A stretch of 20,513 bases of DNA from an uncultured Veillonella sp. (GTDB lineage: Bacteria > Bacillota > Negativicutes > Veillonellales > Veillonellaceae). The stretch covers positions 1-20,513 of the forward strand of contig CAAFUD010000167.1 in the NCBI GenBank assembly GCA_900766125.1, in the 5' to 3' direction. Shown here in pieces: positions 7,760 through 15,233 of this stretch. A program made the translations under genes and the position numbers. The notes below the pieces were generated by a model. The model saw only the letters and a list, made by a program, of their open reading frames with translations, was not told where the DNA came from and made no database searches. The first letter of the stretch is position 1; each line of letters starts with the position of its first letter.

Positions 7760-8920
7760 TTAGAAGTTTTCCTTTGCCTGTTTGAAATCTTCTTTTATTT
7801 TTTCTAACAAACCTGGTGTTTCAAGGATTTCCTCAACAGATAAAGCAATTCCCTTCGCACCATACATGATAGCGTCCTCAGCGAGCTGGCTTTTACCATT
7901 ATCTAACCATTCCTGAGAATGACTAGTTACGCCCTTGCCTACGAATTTCACACGCAAGCACGCACCTGGCACGCGGAACGTCACGCTAGAGAAATCGGTA
8001 GATCCCGTCACCTTGCGAGGCTCAGAAATCTCTGGAGCCCCTACCTTTTCCGCATTTTTTAAAAGTATATCGTTCAAGGTTTGTACATTAACTTTATTGT
8101 CGTATGCCTTAACCTCTTCCCATTCCATGGTAGCGCCCACTTGTAGAGCTGCACCTTGAGCTACATTTTTTACACGCTCCACAATCTCATCGAGGCGAAT
8201 CCGACTAGAAGAACGAATATACCATTGAGTGCACGCATAATCTGGAACGATGTTCGCCGCCTTGCCACCATTAGTGATGATACCGTGCATGCGAACCTCT
8301 GTAGGCACGTGCTCACGCAAATATTCCATGCCGTTAAAGAACAACAATACCGCATCAAGAGCACTGATACCCTTCTCAGGAGCAATCGCCGCATGAGCAG
8401 ACTTGCCATGGAACTTGATATTCACGAGATTCAACGCCAAAGATTTGCCGTCTACCGTCGTCGTATCGCTGCCGTGCATCATGAAAGCTAGGTCTAAATC
8501 GTCAAACACGCCTTCGCGAGCCATAACGAGCTTGCCGCTCGCCGTTTCCTCTGCAGGCGTACCGTACACAACTAGCGTACAAGGCGCTTGCAACGTACGT
8601 TTCAAAGCAATCGCCGCCGTACAAATGGATGGGCCTTGTAAATTGTGACCACACGCATGGCCCAAGCCCTCAAGCGCATCGTACTCGCAAAGCAAACCGA
8701 TCTTAGGGCCGCCACCGTTTACGTGGTACACTGCTCTGAACGCCGTTTTGAGACCGCTCACTTCACGGTCTACGGTGAAACCTTCCTTCTCTAATAAATT
8801 CGTCAACAACTCATGGGCTTGGAACTCTTCGTTCCCGAGCTCTGGATGATCAAAGATGAAATCATTCAACTCCTTCATGGGCTGTCTTAATGCTTCAATC
8901 TCTTGTAAAAGCTGACTCAT
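7760..8920 (-). CDS. M20D-type amidohydrolase/peptidase (AbgB-like)
   Basis: This 386-residue cytoplasmic hydrolase belongs to the M20 metallopeptidase group that includes p-aminobenzoyl-glutamate hydrolase subunits and N-acyl amino acid amidohydrolases. Motifs in order: EYDALEGLGHACGHN at ~79-93 (metal-binding His/Cys region), PAEET at ~122-126 (catalytic Glu pair), MMHG at ~147-150, the dimerisation-domain motif FHGKSAHAAIAPEKGISALD at ~170-189, and VTGSTDFSSV near the end. The likely reaction is hydrolysis of an amide bond on an acylated amino acid or dipeptide; the substrate is not known. I start at ATG 8920, with GGAGGT five bases upstream; 8941 has no good site. It sits between iclR and dcuC on the same strand. 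Confidence 0.85.
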   Translation of the reverse strand: MSQLLQEIEALRQPMKELNDFIFDHPELGNEEFQAHELLTNLLEKEGFTVDREVSGLKTAFRAVYHVNGGGPKIGLLCEYDALEGLGHACGHNLQGPSICTAAIALKRTLQAPCTLVVYGTPAEETASGKLVMAREGVFDDLDLAFMMHGSDTTTVDGKSLALNLVNIKFHGKSAHAAIAPEKGISALDAVLLFFNGMEYLREHVPTEVRMHGIITNGGKAANIVPDYACTQWYIRSSSRIRLDEIVERVKNVAQGAALQVGATMEWEEVKAYDNKVNVQTLNDILLKNAEKVGAPEISEPRKVTGSTDFSSVTFRVPGACLRVKFVGKGVTSHSQEWLDNGKSQLAEDAIMYGAKGIALSVEEILETPGLLEKIKEDFKQAKENF

Positions 8921-9055
8921 TTCTACCTCCAACATACACACTATAAAAACATAAATTTATATACCTACCAATACAAGCCTTATGAAACCTGTATCTAATA
9001 ACCTATTTTATTTATCAATCTTTCTATTTATTTGTCTATTAATGTATTAATAATT

Positions 9056-9081
9056 GTTCCGTATAATGGAACGCTATTCCA
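9056..9081. promoter_or_regulatory. Overlapping palindromes upstream of the M20-dcuC unit (candidate IclR operator)
   Basis: GTTCC-N7-GGAAC (9056-9072) overlaps TGGAA-CGCTA-TTCCA (9067-9081). The second is a 15-bp palindrome of a form common for IclR-family operators. It lies between the iclR stop and the hydrolase start. A related sequence (GGAACGCT...CATTTAA) recurs upstream of iclR at 9902-9919, which fits shared regulation. Binding is inferred. Confidence 0.5.
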
Positions 9082-9102
9082 TTTAATAGGTAAAAAATAA
9101 AT

Positions 9103-9795
9103 TTATAAGGTCGCTCCCATTTGTTTGGAAATAGTTTGACCTAATGCCATCATGACAGATAGATACTCTTTGACGCGTTCTTCCGTATAGTCCCCTATAG
9201 GCCCAGAGATGGTCATCACCGCCTCTAGCTTATTGCCAAAGGAGAAAATAGGAACCGCCATCGATGCCGCATCAGGCACGCGATTTCCTCGTGTTACCAC
9301 ATACCCATCATGACGAATTTTGGAGCTTTCACTAGCACTCATATCAGTATCCTTGAAGTCCCCTAGATAGGCCCCAAAAATCTTGCCGGCCGCCCCTTTA
9401 AAGATAGGGTACACCGTACCAATCTTAATGTCATGACGCAATGGCTTATCCGCTGCAACGCGCTCGATACAGATCCGATAATCGCCTTGCGCCAAGAACA
9501 AATTCACGGACTGCTGCAACTGATCGCGGATAGCCACCATGTACGGATGCGCAATGGCACGCACATCCAAAGACATAAGAAAGGACTTTGCCATGGGCAA
9601 AACACCCCAAGACAACTGATACTTCTTGGCCCCATTGAACTCAACCCAATGATGGGCCTCAAAGGTCTTGAGCAACCGATGAACCGTCGTCTTCGGCAAC
9701 ACTGTCGCATTCGCCAACTCAGTTACACCAAGAGGTCCTGCCTCTAATAACTTGAGTATCTCAATACCACGCTCTATTGATTGAACCATATTCAT
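9103..9795 (-). CDS. IclR family transcriptional regulator
   Basis: This is a DNA-binding regulator of about 230 residues. The N-terminal winged helix-turn-helix (about residues 1-60) is clear: VQSIERGIEILKLLEAGPLG, then LPKTTVHRLLKTFE as recognition region. The remainder is the IclR effector-binding domain (MVAIRDQLQQSVNLFLAQGD, FKGAAGKIFGAYL, AVPIFSFGNKLEAVMTISGP). The start is uncertain: ATG 9795, ATG 9789 and TTG 9801 are all possible, and only a weak TTTGG lies upstream. It is transcribed toward the M20 hydrolase and dcuC and is probably their local regulator. Related palindromic motifs lie on both sides of the gene. Confidence 0.88.
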   Translation of the reverse strand: MNMVQSIERGIEILKLLEAGPLGVTELANATVLPKTTVHRLLKTFEAHHWVEFNGAKKYQLSWGVLPMAKSFLMSLDVRAIAHPYMVAIRDQLQQSVNLFLAQGDYRICIERVAADKPLRHDIKIGTVYPIFKGAAGKIFGAYLGDFKDTDMSASESSKIRHDGYVVTRGNRVPDAASMAVPIFSFGNKLEAVMTISGPIGDYTEERVKEYLSVMMALGQTISKQMGATL

Positions 9796-9870
9796 ATCCA
9801 AAGAAACGCACTAGCTCAATGTGGGCTAATACATTTCACTATTCTATTAAAACTAATAACAATATACCTA

Positions 9871-9888
9871 ATGTGTTTAATTACACAT
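9871..9888. promoter_or_regulatory. CRP/FNR-type palindrome upstream of iclR
   Basis: ATGTGT-N6-ACACAT is a perfect 6-bp inverted repeat whose spacing and sequence resemble the TGTGA-N6-TCACA class bound by CRP/FNR-family regulators. It lies ~80 bp upstream of the iclR start. The factor and the effect are unknown. Confidence 0.4.
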
Positions 9889-9901
9889 AATACCTCTGAA
9901 C

Positions 9902-9919
9902 GGAACGCTGTGCATTTAA
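9902..9919. promoter_or_regulatory. Copy of the GGAACGCT...CATTTAA motif upstream of iclR
   Basis: GGAACGCTGTGCATTTAA matches GGAACGCTATTCCATTTAA at 9068-9086 except for the short middle. The palindrome is lost here, leaving one half-site. It could be an autoregulatory IclR site. Confidence 0.35.
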
Positions 9920-9986
9920 CTCATTACAAATATAACAATAACACATTCATGAAAAATTTAAAAATAACTAAGATGCATAGGTAAAG

Positions 9987-10250
9987 CTAGTGCTCCAATA
10001 CATAACTACGATATGTATTGGAGCTACCTTTAAGCAAAAATAGAAAGTACGAAACCGCTTCAGCCTCATCTTTAAAATAACGTTGTTCGTATATTTCATT
10101 ACGTTCTGTCCAGTATACAAAAAATCTATTGGAAACTCGCTCTATAATAATAGTCCCAGGGGTAATGACGGTTCCATCACGATTAATATTATATGAACTT
10201 TTAGGTACACCAATTTGGTGCAAAAATTCTTTGAGCTCTTTAATATTCAT
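9987..10250 (-). CDS. Small acidic protein, resembles polymorphic-toxin immunity proteins
   Basis: The gene encodes 87 residues starting at ATG 10250 with GGGAG eight bases upstream. There is no signal peptide. The pattern is an N-terminal helix (MNIKELKEFLHQIGVPKSSY), a short beta region ending in an aromatic strand (RFFVYWTERNE) and a C-terminal helix (DEAEAVSYFLFLLKG). This layout, with its acidic DEAEA turn, recalls small immunity proteins of contact-dependent or polymorphic toxin systems, but I could not check a specific family. Upstream on the same strand (10265-10517) are three overlapping protein-like frames that may be a decayed partner gene. The gene itself is intact. Alternatives are an orphan immunity gene or an unrelated small protein. 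Confidence 0.65.
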   Translation of the reverse strand: MNIKELKEFLHQIGVPKSSYNINRDGTVITPGTIIIERVSNRFFVYWTERNEIYEQRYFKDEAEAVSYFLFLLKGSSNTYRSYVLEH

Positions 10251-10264
10251 ACAAACTCCCTGAA

Positions 10265-10517
10265 CTATTCACTGCTCTTTGCCAAAAGAAAATATAATTT
10301 TTCCATCAATATATCACCACAAATGTTTATTTTACCTGCCCAAGTATCATCGCCCCTCCCATTCGTGTGAACGTATTAGGTCGATGATAGTGAAAGTTCG
10401 TATCTAATTGTATTTCTAAGATTGCTTTACGCACTGGCTAGGCACAACTATCATGATTTGCTTGCCTATATACGATTGAACAACACGATTAAACTGAGAT
10501 CTAACTAAGACGTCCAT
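10265..10517 (-). pseudogene. Frameshifted coding remnant upstream of the immunity-like gene
   Basis: Three minus-strand reading frames overlap in order. Frame A (10416-10517) starts at ATG after GAGGTGG: MDVLVRSQFNRVVQSYIGKQ, then IMIVVPSQC. Frame B (10327-10437) reads RKAILEIQLDTNFHYHRPNT, then FTRMGGA. Frame C (10265-10375) reads DDTWAGKINICGDILMEKLY, then FLLAKSSE and a stop 14 bp before the next start codon. Two single frameshifts would join them into one ~75-residue C-terminal segment that could be a toxin domain. A weaker fourth open stretch (10505-10636) lies further upstream. I recognise no family. Chance open frames in AT-rich DNA remain possible. Confidence 0.4.
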
Positions 10518-10915
10518 ACATGCCACCTCATACAATAACAAACTAGGATAAACGATAACTCTACATCTATACTATAACAGTAATAACGAGTAGAATATTT
10601 CGCATCAATAAAGGAACCAAATGGATCCGTTCGTGGTTACCTCCAAAAACATTAAGTACCAATATCTATAACACTATTAATATATAGAATATATCTCACT
10701 CTCAATATTCCCTTACACATATAGCATACATATTGAATATTAATTCTAAGTGTGCTTTAATGAAATTAAGTACTATTCGTTTATGACAACTTAATATGAA
10801 CTCTCTATTTGAGACATCTGCTATATTTGCGCTACAAGATAGGTCTTTACTGCCATATTTATATAAATACAAAATACATCATGGTGGTTTTCATTACGTA
10901 TAGGAGTGTAGATCT
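10518..10915. other. AT-rich intergenic region before the permease gene
   Basis: No intact gene is seen. The left part (to about 10636) holds a weak protein-like minus-strand frame (PFGSFIDAKYSTRYYCYSID) that may extend the remnant at 10265-10517. The right part is very AT-rich and must contain the plus-strand promoter for the permease. TTTACT followed by TACAAA near 10847-10874 is a weak candidate. No riboswitch was recognised. Confidence 0.4.
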
Positions 10916-12220
10916 ATGAGTAAGGAGAAATTAGAGTTTGTAGAACAGGTTAATACAAACACAGATAATGAGTACTCTAGAGAACCTGTGCCATTAGCGG
11001 CAAGAAAATCTTGTTTTTCTCTCACAATCGTTTGGACTGGATTTGTTTTTCTTGTAACTAGTATGATGGCTGGCGGTGGATTAGCTGCGGGGCTTACCTT
11101 CAATGAATTATTGTTAGCCATGATTCTAGGAAATATTTTCTTATGTATCATCGCAGGACTAGTGAGCGTAATTGCTTATAAAACAGGTCTTACCTTTGCA
11201 CTTTTAACAAGATATAGCTTTGGTCAGGAAGGCTCAAGAATCGCTTCACTCTTTGTTCCTATAGTCAATATAGGTTGGTACACTATTCAAGCGGCCTTAT
11301 ATGGATATTTTATTGCTCAAGTATTCAACCTTTCCTACACAGGTGAAGTCATTGCTATGATGCTCAGTGCTGTTATCATGGGTATCTTTGCAATTTTAGG
11401 TATTAAATCACTTGCCGTATTTGGCTATATCGCAATTCCAGCTATCGTATTCCTTTCACTAGGTACAGCTACTCGTTCTGTTCTAACTATCGGTGGATGG
11501 CAAGAACTGTTTAACCATATACCATTACAACCTATAGATTTACTTTCAGGTATCACTATTGTTATTGGTACATGGATTCTATCCACTGCTACATGTATCG
11601 CTGATATTATGCGCTATGGTAAAAGTAAAAAAGATGTTATTACTGCTAGCACAATTGGCTTATTAGGTGGTAATACATTAATGATTAGCTGTGGCGCTAT
11701 TGCAGGTATAGCTATGCATGATGGCGACTTAATTACAGTATTATTAAGCTTTGGTCTTGTATTCCCAAGCTTATTATTGTTGACAACTAATATCTTTACA
11801 ACAAATGGTGCAAACCTGTATTCCACATCACTAAACCTAGCAAACTCATTCAAATTAAATAGAAATATTATGCTAGCCGTACTAATTGCTATCTCCGCAT
11901 TAGCAACAATTACTCAACCATACAAAATTGAATCCCTCTTTGTATTCTTAAGTACACTAGGTATTATTGTTCCACCACTATGTGGTATTATTTTAGCCGA
12001 TTTCTATCTCGTTCATCGTGGAAAATATATTGATTATAATAAGGCTACTTTCAAAAAATGGAATCTAGTGCCTTGGATCACTTGGGCCATCGCATTAGTT
12101 GGTGTAAAATTCATGCCATTTGGTCTCGCTTCACTAAACGGGATTATAATCGGAGCCCTACTATACACACTTATCACGTATATTGTGAAACCTAATGTCG
12201 TTAGTGAAAGCAACGGGTGA
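10916..12220 (+). CDS. codB: NCS1 family cytosine/purine-type permease (CodB-like)
   Basis: This is a 434-residue integral membrane protein with about 12 hydrophobic segments. It matches cytosine permease CodB of the nucleobase:cation symporter-1 family: EPVPLAARKSCFSLTIVWTG, SMMAGGGLAAGLTF, AYKTGLTFALLTRYSFG, IADIMRYGKSKKD and ADFYLVHRGKY near the C-terminus. It probably imports cytosine or a related base across the cytoplasmic membrane; specificity cannot be told from sequence. GGAG lies nine bases before the ATG. No deaminase gene lies beside it. It is followed after five bases by a 54-residue membrane protein, and then a terminator at 12408-12439. Confidence 0.85.
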   Translation: MSKEKLEFVEQVNTNTDNEYSREPVPLAARKSCFSLTIVWTGFVFLVTSMMAGGGLAAGLTFNELLLAMILGNIFLCIIAGLVSVIAYKTGLTFALLTRYSFGQEGSRIASLFVPIVNIGWYTIQAALYGYFIAQVFNLSYTGEVIAMMLSAVIMGIFAILGIKSLAVFGYIAIPAIVFLSLGTATRSVLTIGGWQELFNHIPLQPIDLLSGITIVIGTWILSTATCIADIMRYGKSKKDVITASTIGLLGGNTLMISCGAIAGIAMHDGDLITVLLSFGLVFPSLLLLTTNIFTTNGANLYSTSLNLANSFKLNRNIMLAVLIAISALATITQPYKIESLFVFLSTLGIIVPPLCGIILADFYLVHRGKYIDYNKATFKKWNLVPWITWAIALVGVKFMPFGLASLNGIIIGALLYTLITYIVKPNVVSESNG

Positions 12221-12225
12221 TTATC

Positions 12226-12390
12226 ATGGCAATCTATAAACTATCAGCTATACTAGGAACCATCATTATGGGAATTGGAGCCTTTATTACCTGTCTAGCC
12301 ACAAGCGACAGCACTATTACCCTTGGTAACGGCATGCTTGTCGTGAGCATTATCATGATGGGATTTGGGTACTCTAAATGGCAACCATAA
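12226..12390 (+). CDS. Small membrane protein (54 aa) in tandem with the permease gene
   Basis: ATG 12226 to TAA 12390 encodes MAIYKLSAILGTIIMGIGAF, then a segment with LATSDSTITLGNGM, then VVSIIMMGFGYSKWQP. It has two hydrophobic helices joined by a short polar loop. The Shine-Dalgarno (GGGTGA) includes the permease stop codon, and only five bases separate the genes. A strong terminator follows 17 bp later, so this is the last gene of the transcript. The arrangement supports a real small protein, perhaps a partner or stabiliser of the permease. No family recognised. Confidence 0.65.
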   Translation: MAIYKLSAILGTIIMGIGAFITCLATSDSTITLGNGMLVVSIIMMGFGYSKWQP

Positions 12391-12407
12391 TTTAATAAAC
12401 CTATAAA

Positions 12408-12439
12408 AGGAGACTGTCTCAAAGCAGTCTCCTCTTTTT
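12408..12439 (+). terminator. Intrinsic terminator after the permease operon
   Basis: AGGAGACTG (12408-12416) pairs perfectly with CAGTCTCCT (12425-12433) around an 8-nt loop and is followed by CTTTTTG. This is a classical plus-strand rho-independent terminator. Confidence 0.92.
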
Positions 12440-12475
12440 GTTTCTATATTTTATACTCCTGTTTATTTATATTAT

Positions 12476-12504
12476 TTGATCTCTACCGCAAAGTGTGATC
12501 TAAT
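12476..12504 (+). promoter_or_regulatory. Candidate promoter of the GmrSD-like gene
   Basis: TTGATC (12476-12481), a 17-bp spacer and TCTAAT (12499-12504) fit a sigma-70 promoter. The start site would be near 12511. This leaves too little leader for an ATG at 12525 and supports ATG 12546. Confidence 0.55.
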
Positions 12505-12545
12505 ATTTATAAGGAAAGTATTTAATGTATATGGGAGGTAGTAAT

Positions 12546-14267
12546 ATGGGGATTATTAACTCAAATCTAACAAAACTAGGTTCTTTCTTAGGGAATGAAA
12601 AATTGTATATTCCAGAATATCAACGGGGTTATTCTTGGGAAGAAACTCAACTAGATGACTTTTGGCTAGACTTAGAACAAATTTACGAAGAAAATACACA
12701 TGATGAACACTTTCTTGGACAAGTTGTTATTCACAAAAATAAGGAAGATGGTAAACGCTATATTATTGATGGCCAGCAACGTATCTCAACCACAATTATC
12801 TTCCTAGATATCTTGCGAACAAAATTTAAAGAAATTGCCGAATCAACAAACAATAATGATGCAAATGACGACTCTGAGGATATTAATGCTAAATATATTG
12901 GCCGCATATCTGAAAGCAAGCGAGAGCAATATTTATCTATGGGTGGTGTTGATAAAGAGTTCTTCTTTGAATATGTACAAAAACGTGGAGCCATTGATTA
13001 TACTGACAAAAAATTTGATAAAAAGAAACTTAAACCATCTAACTATAATATCTTCTATGCAAGTAAATTCTTTAGTGGAAAGGTAAATGATTTTCTTGAA
13101 AAGAATGAGTCTAATCAATACAAAGCACTAAATAAACTATACCAAGCCTTAATTAATCAGTTTATCCTTATGACAGTTGAAACTGATGATATTAACGAAG
13201 CTTATATTATCTTTGAGTCCCTCAATGCTCGTGGTAAAGCACTAGAAACCGCTGACTTATTAAAGAATCATATTCTTCGTATGGCACAAAATGACTTACC
13301 TAGCGCTACTGAAACTTGGAATACTATTATTGATAATCTTGATAATATAGATCCAACAAAATTTATTCGCTACTATTGGAACAGTACAAAGCGCTTTGCT
13401 CGAGAAAAAGATTTATTTAAAGCATTACGTACAGATATAACATCACAATCTGATGTTAATACATTATTAGCAAATCTACGCTCTTTATCTAAGGTATGTG
13501 CAGCTATACTACACCCTGACGATAACAAGGACTTTGATTTAACTGAGCTGAACGAACGTCTTATTGAGATGCAAAAATTAGATGCATCCTCGTATATTCC
13601 TATAATCTTTGCTCTAAGACTACAAAACTACTCTGAGGAGGATATAAATGAGGTTTTAAAAGCGATAGAAACACTAGTAGTGCGTAACTTTGTAGTTTCA
13701 GGACTAGTTGCCAATAAGTATGAGCTTGTATTTGCACAAATCGCTAGAAGTATTAGCGATAAAACTTGGCCACCTAATAGTGATAGTGCATCCAGTAAAA
13801 AACCAACAAAAGATGACATCCTAAAAAAACTATATTCTCTTATGGTATCAGATGAGGAATTCATCAATAACTTCAGAATTTTCAACTCTAAGAAAAACGC
13901 AGTTATACGTTATTTGCTTCGTAAGATAAATAACTTTGATATTAATGAAACAAAGATTGTAGATGACTCAAACCGTGTTCATGTAGAACATATTCTTCCT
14001 AAAAAGATTAATGATGAATGGATCAACTTCAATGACGAAGACCACGAAACATACCTATGGCGTTTAGGTAACCTAACTCTATTAGGCCAAGAATATAACA
14101 ATAGAGCTAAGAACAAAGGCTTTGATAAAAAGAAAGAAATCTATAAGAAATCTGAAATTAAAATGACTCGTGACCTAGTCTCAATTGATGATTGGACCAC
14201 ATTCACAATTGTAAAACGCCAAGAAGACTTTGCTGAAATAGCACTAAAAATTTGGCCAAGAAATTAA
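12546..14267 (+). CDS. DUF262/DUF1524 protein, single-chain GmrSD-like (type IV restriction)
   Basis: The product has 573 residues. The N-terminal DUF262 domain shows YIPEYQRGYSW (~21-31) and the nucleotide-hydrolysis motif IIDGQQRISTT (~73-83). The C-terminal DUF1524 domain has the HNH-type nuclease signature HVEHILPKK (~479-487) and RLGNLTLL (~506-513) followed by asparagines. This architecture is that of GmrSD, SspE and BrxU proteins, which use NTP hydrolysis to control cleavage of modified or foreign phage DNA. I prefer ATG 12546 (GGAGGT seven bases upstream) over ATG 12525. It stands alone between terminators at 12408-12439 and 14312-14361, with no phosphorothioate (dnd/ssp) or BREX genes in the window. 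That suggests an independent defence gene, possibly horizontally acquired. Confidence 0.88.
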   Translation: MGIINSNLTKLGSFLGNEKLYIPEYQRGYSWEETQLDDFWLDLEQIYEENTHDEHFLGQVVIHKNKEDGKRYIIDGQQRISTTIIFLDILRTKFKEIAESTNNNDANDDSEDINAKYIGRISESKREQYLSMGGVDKEFFFEYVQKRGAIDYTDKKFDKKKLKPSNYNIFYASKFFSGKVNDFLEKNESNQYKALNKLYQALINQFILMTVETDDINEAYIIFESLNARGKALETADLLKNHILRMAQNDLPSATETWNTIIDNLDNIDPTKFIRYYWNSTKRFAREKDLFKALRTDITSQSDVNTLLANLRSLSKVCAAILHPDDNKDFDLTELNERLIEMQKLDASSYIPIIFALRLQNYSEEDINEVLKAIETLVVRNFVVSGLVANKYELVFAQIARSISDKTWPPNSDSASSKKPTKDDILKKLYSLMVSDEEFINNFRIFNSKKNAVIRYLLRKINNFDINETKIVDDSNRVHVEHILPKKINDEWINFNDEDHETYLWRLGNLTLLGQEYNNRAKNKGFDKKKEIYKKSEIKMTRDLVSIDDWTTFTIVKRQEDFAEIALKIWPRN

Positions 14268-14311
14268 TATTTCTATATATGGCGTAAATAATATTTTGTA
14301 AAAACATACAA

Positions 14312-14361
14312 AAGGGGCTGTAACAGAATGCGGTTTTACCGCATTCTAGTTGCAGTCCCTT
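14312..14361. terminator. Long bidirectional terminator hairpin
   Basis: AAGGGGCTGTAAC...AGAATGCGG at the left pairs with CCGCATTCT...GTTGCAGTCCCTT at the right, giving a ~20-bp nearly continuous stem. It lies between the convergent 12546-14267 (+) and 14495-15103 (-) genes. On the minus strand the stem is followed by TTTTGTATGTTTTT; on the plus strand the T tract is weak. Confidence 0.8.
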
Positions 14362-14494
14362 CTTGGAATATATTTAAGTGTTTGAGGCGTATTGTTTATT
14401 TCTGATCACCTAATTGTTTCTGTATTATATTTTCTCCCTATATGTCCTCCTTTTCTCTCCCCTCTTAATCCTACTTTCACCACCTAACTAATCG

Positions 14495-15103
14495 TTATCT
14501 CGTTAGGTCTCTCCAGGCAATAAATAGTTCGGCCACGACTTGTGGGTTTTGGCTGAGTTTGATCCGGGCTAGCATTTTGCGCACGTAGTTGCAGTGTTCT
14601 AGCATGGCTTCGTTCAGCTTGTGTTTCACGTGGTGTGGAGCTTGGTATACCAAAATAGGTTTAAAGTCGCCCACGTGAATATAGCTCGTATCTGCATCAG
14701 GGCCATCTGTGACAATGTATTGATAAGGTATCGCCACGTTAAAGAGTCCGTACACCACGTCCTTACCGATAGGGCGCCGACATTTAATATGACCAAAGGT
14801 CAGATGTGGCCCATAAGTCTTAGGCGCCGTATAGCTGCTGCGCCGACCGTCGCTGGTCATGATATAATTCGGCCTCAACCCTTCTTGTAAGGCCAGCTCA
14901 CGTAGGATGGTACGAATTGGCAGATGTACCAATTCTTGACGACCGTCTACGAAATAGCACATTGTGCTGTCCCCACCGCCAGGTTCATAGGTAGGAATAA
15001 AACAAACAATATGATTCTTCGGATTCGTATAGATCAAATCCAAATTCTCTCCCTTAGATAGCCAAGTGGCCACCGCTACTGGTACTTCATTACATGTCAT
15101 CAT
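14495..15103 (-). CDS. ComK-like competence transcription factor (putative)
   Basis: This is a 202-residue cytoplasmic protein, close to the ~190 residues of Bacillus ComK. The central part follows the ComK order: GRRSSYTAPKTYG, then HIKCRRPIGKDVV, LFNVAIPYQYI, SYIHVGDFKPI and a C-terminal helical block with HHVKHKLNEAML. In ComK the corresponding parts are a tyrosine/glycine-rich turn, KPPI, a beta strand, WISHVHV and a basic C-terminal segment that binds paired AT-boxes. Similarity is partial and was judged by eye. The leader is ~95 nt from a promoter at 15205-15233 and contains two perfect inverted repeats. GGGGAG lies nine bases before ATG 15103; ATG 15100 is an alternative. The next gene upstream encodes a sigma-70-family factor. 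Confidence 0.55.
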   Translation of the reverse strand: MMTCNEVPVAVATWLSKGENLDLIYTNPKNHIVCFIPTYEPGGGDSTMCYFVDGRQELVHLPIRTILRELALQEGLRPNYIMTSDGRRSSYTAPKTYGPHLTFGHIKCRRPIGKDVVYGLFNVAIPYQYIVTDGPDADTSYIHVGDFKPILVYQAPHHVKHKLNEAMLEHCNYVRKMLARIKLSQNPQVVAELFIAWRDLTR

Positions 15104-15151
15104 AGGAATTCTCTCCCCTCAACTTAGGAACATTCCTTTCAACAATACAAT

Positions 15152-15163
15152 GAACACGTGTTC
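15152..15163. promoter_or_regulatory. Perfect 12-bp palindrome GAACACGTGTTC
   Basis: It lies ~50 bp upstream of the ComK-like start, downstream of the predicted transcription start (~15198), so it would be in the leader. It may be an operator or a small mRNA hairpin. Confidence 0.4.
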
Positions 15164-15169
15164 TGTGAA

Positions 15170-15195
15170 AGCAGATTCGCATGCTTTAATCTGCT
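15170..15195 (-). promoter_or_regulatory. Leader inverted repeat of the ComK-like gene
   Basis: AGCAGATT and AATCTGCT are exact inverted repeats separated by 10 nt. They begin within a few bases of the predicted transcription start, so the mRNA would carry an 8-bp hairpin at its 5' end. Such hairpins can protect mRNA or bind a regulator; neither is shown. Confidence 0.45.
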
Positions 15196-15204
15196 GTTGA
15201 TTTA

Positions 15205-15233
15205 ATTGTATATCAGTCTGTATAATTTGTAAA
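15205..15233 (-). promoter_or_regulatory. Promoter of the ComK-like gene
   Basis: On the minus strand TTTACA (15228-15233), a 17-bp spacer and TACAAT (15205-15210) fit a sigma-70 promoter with start near 15198. Confidence 0.65.

Noticed and set aside
8156..8491. A 111-codon plus-strand frame
   Set aside because: It lies opposite the M20 hydrolase motifs and has no ribosome binding site or family features.
12234..12422. A minus-strand 62-codon frame overlapping the small membrane protein
   Set aside because: It begins inside the plus-strand terminator and has no upstream signals; the plus-strand 54-residue frame has a better start and context.
14430..14485. Purine-rich minus-strand stretch with an AGGAGG sequence
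   Set aside because: It resembles a ribosome binding site but no start codon or open frame follows it; probably composition.
14484..14507. CCTAAC...GTTAGG inverted repeat over the ComK-like stop codon as a terminator
   Set aside because: Only six base pairs and no T tract; the strong hairpin at 14312-14361 is the better terminator.
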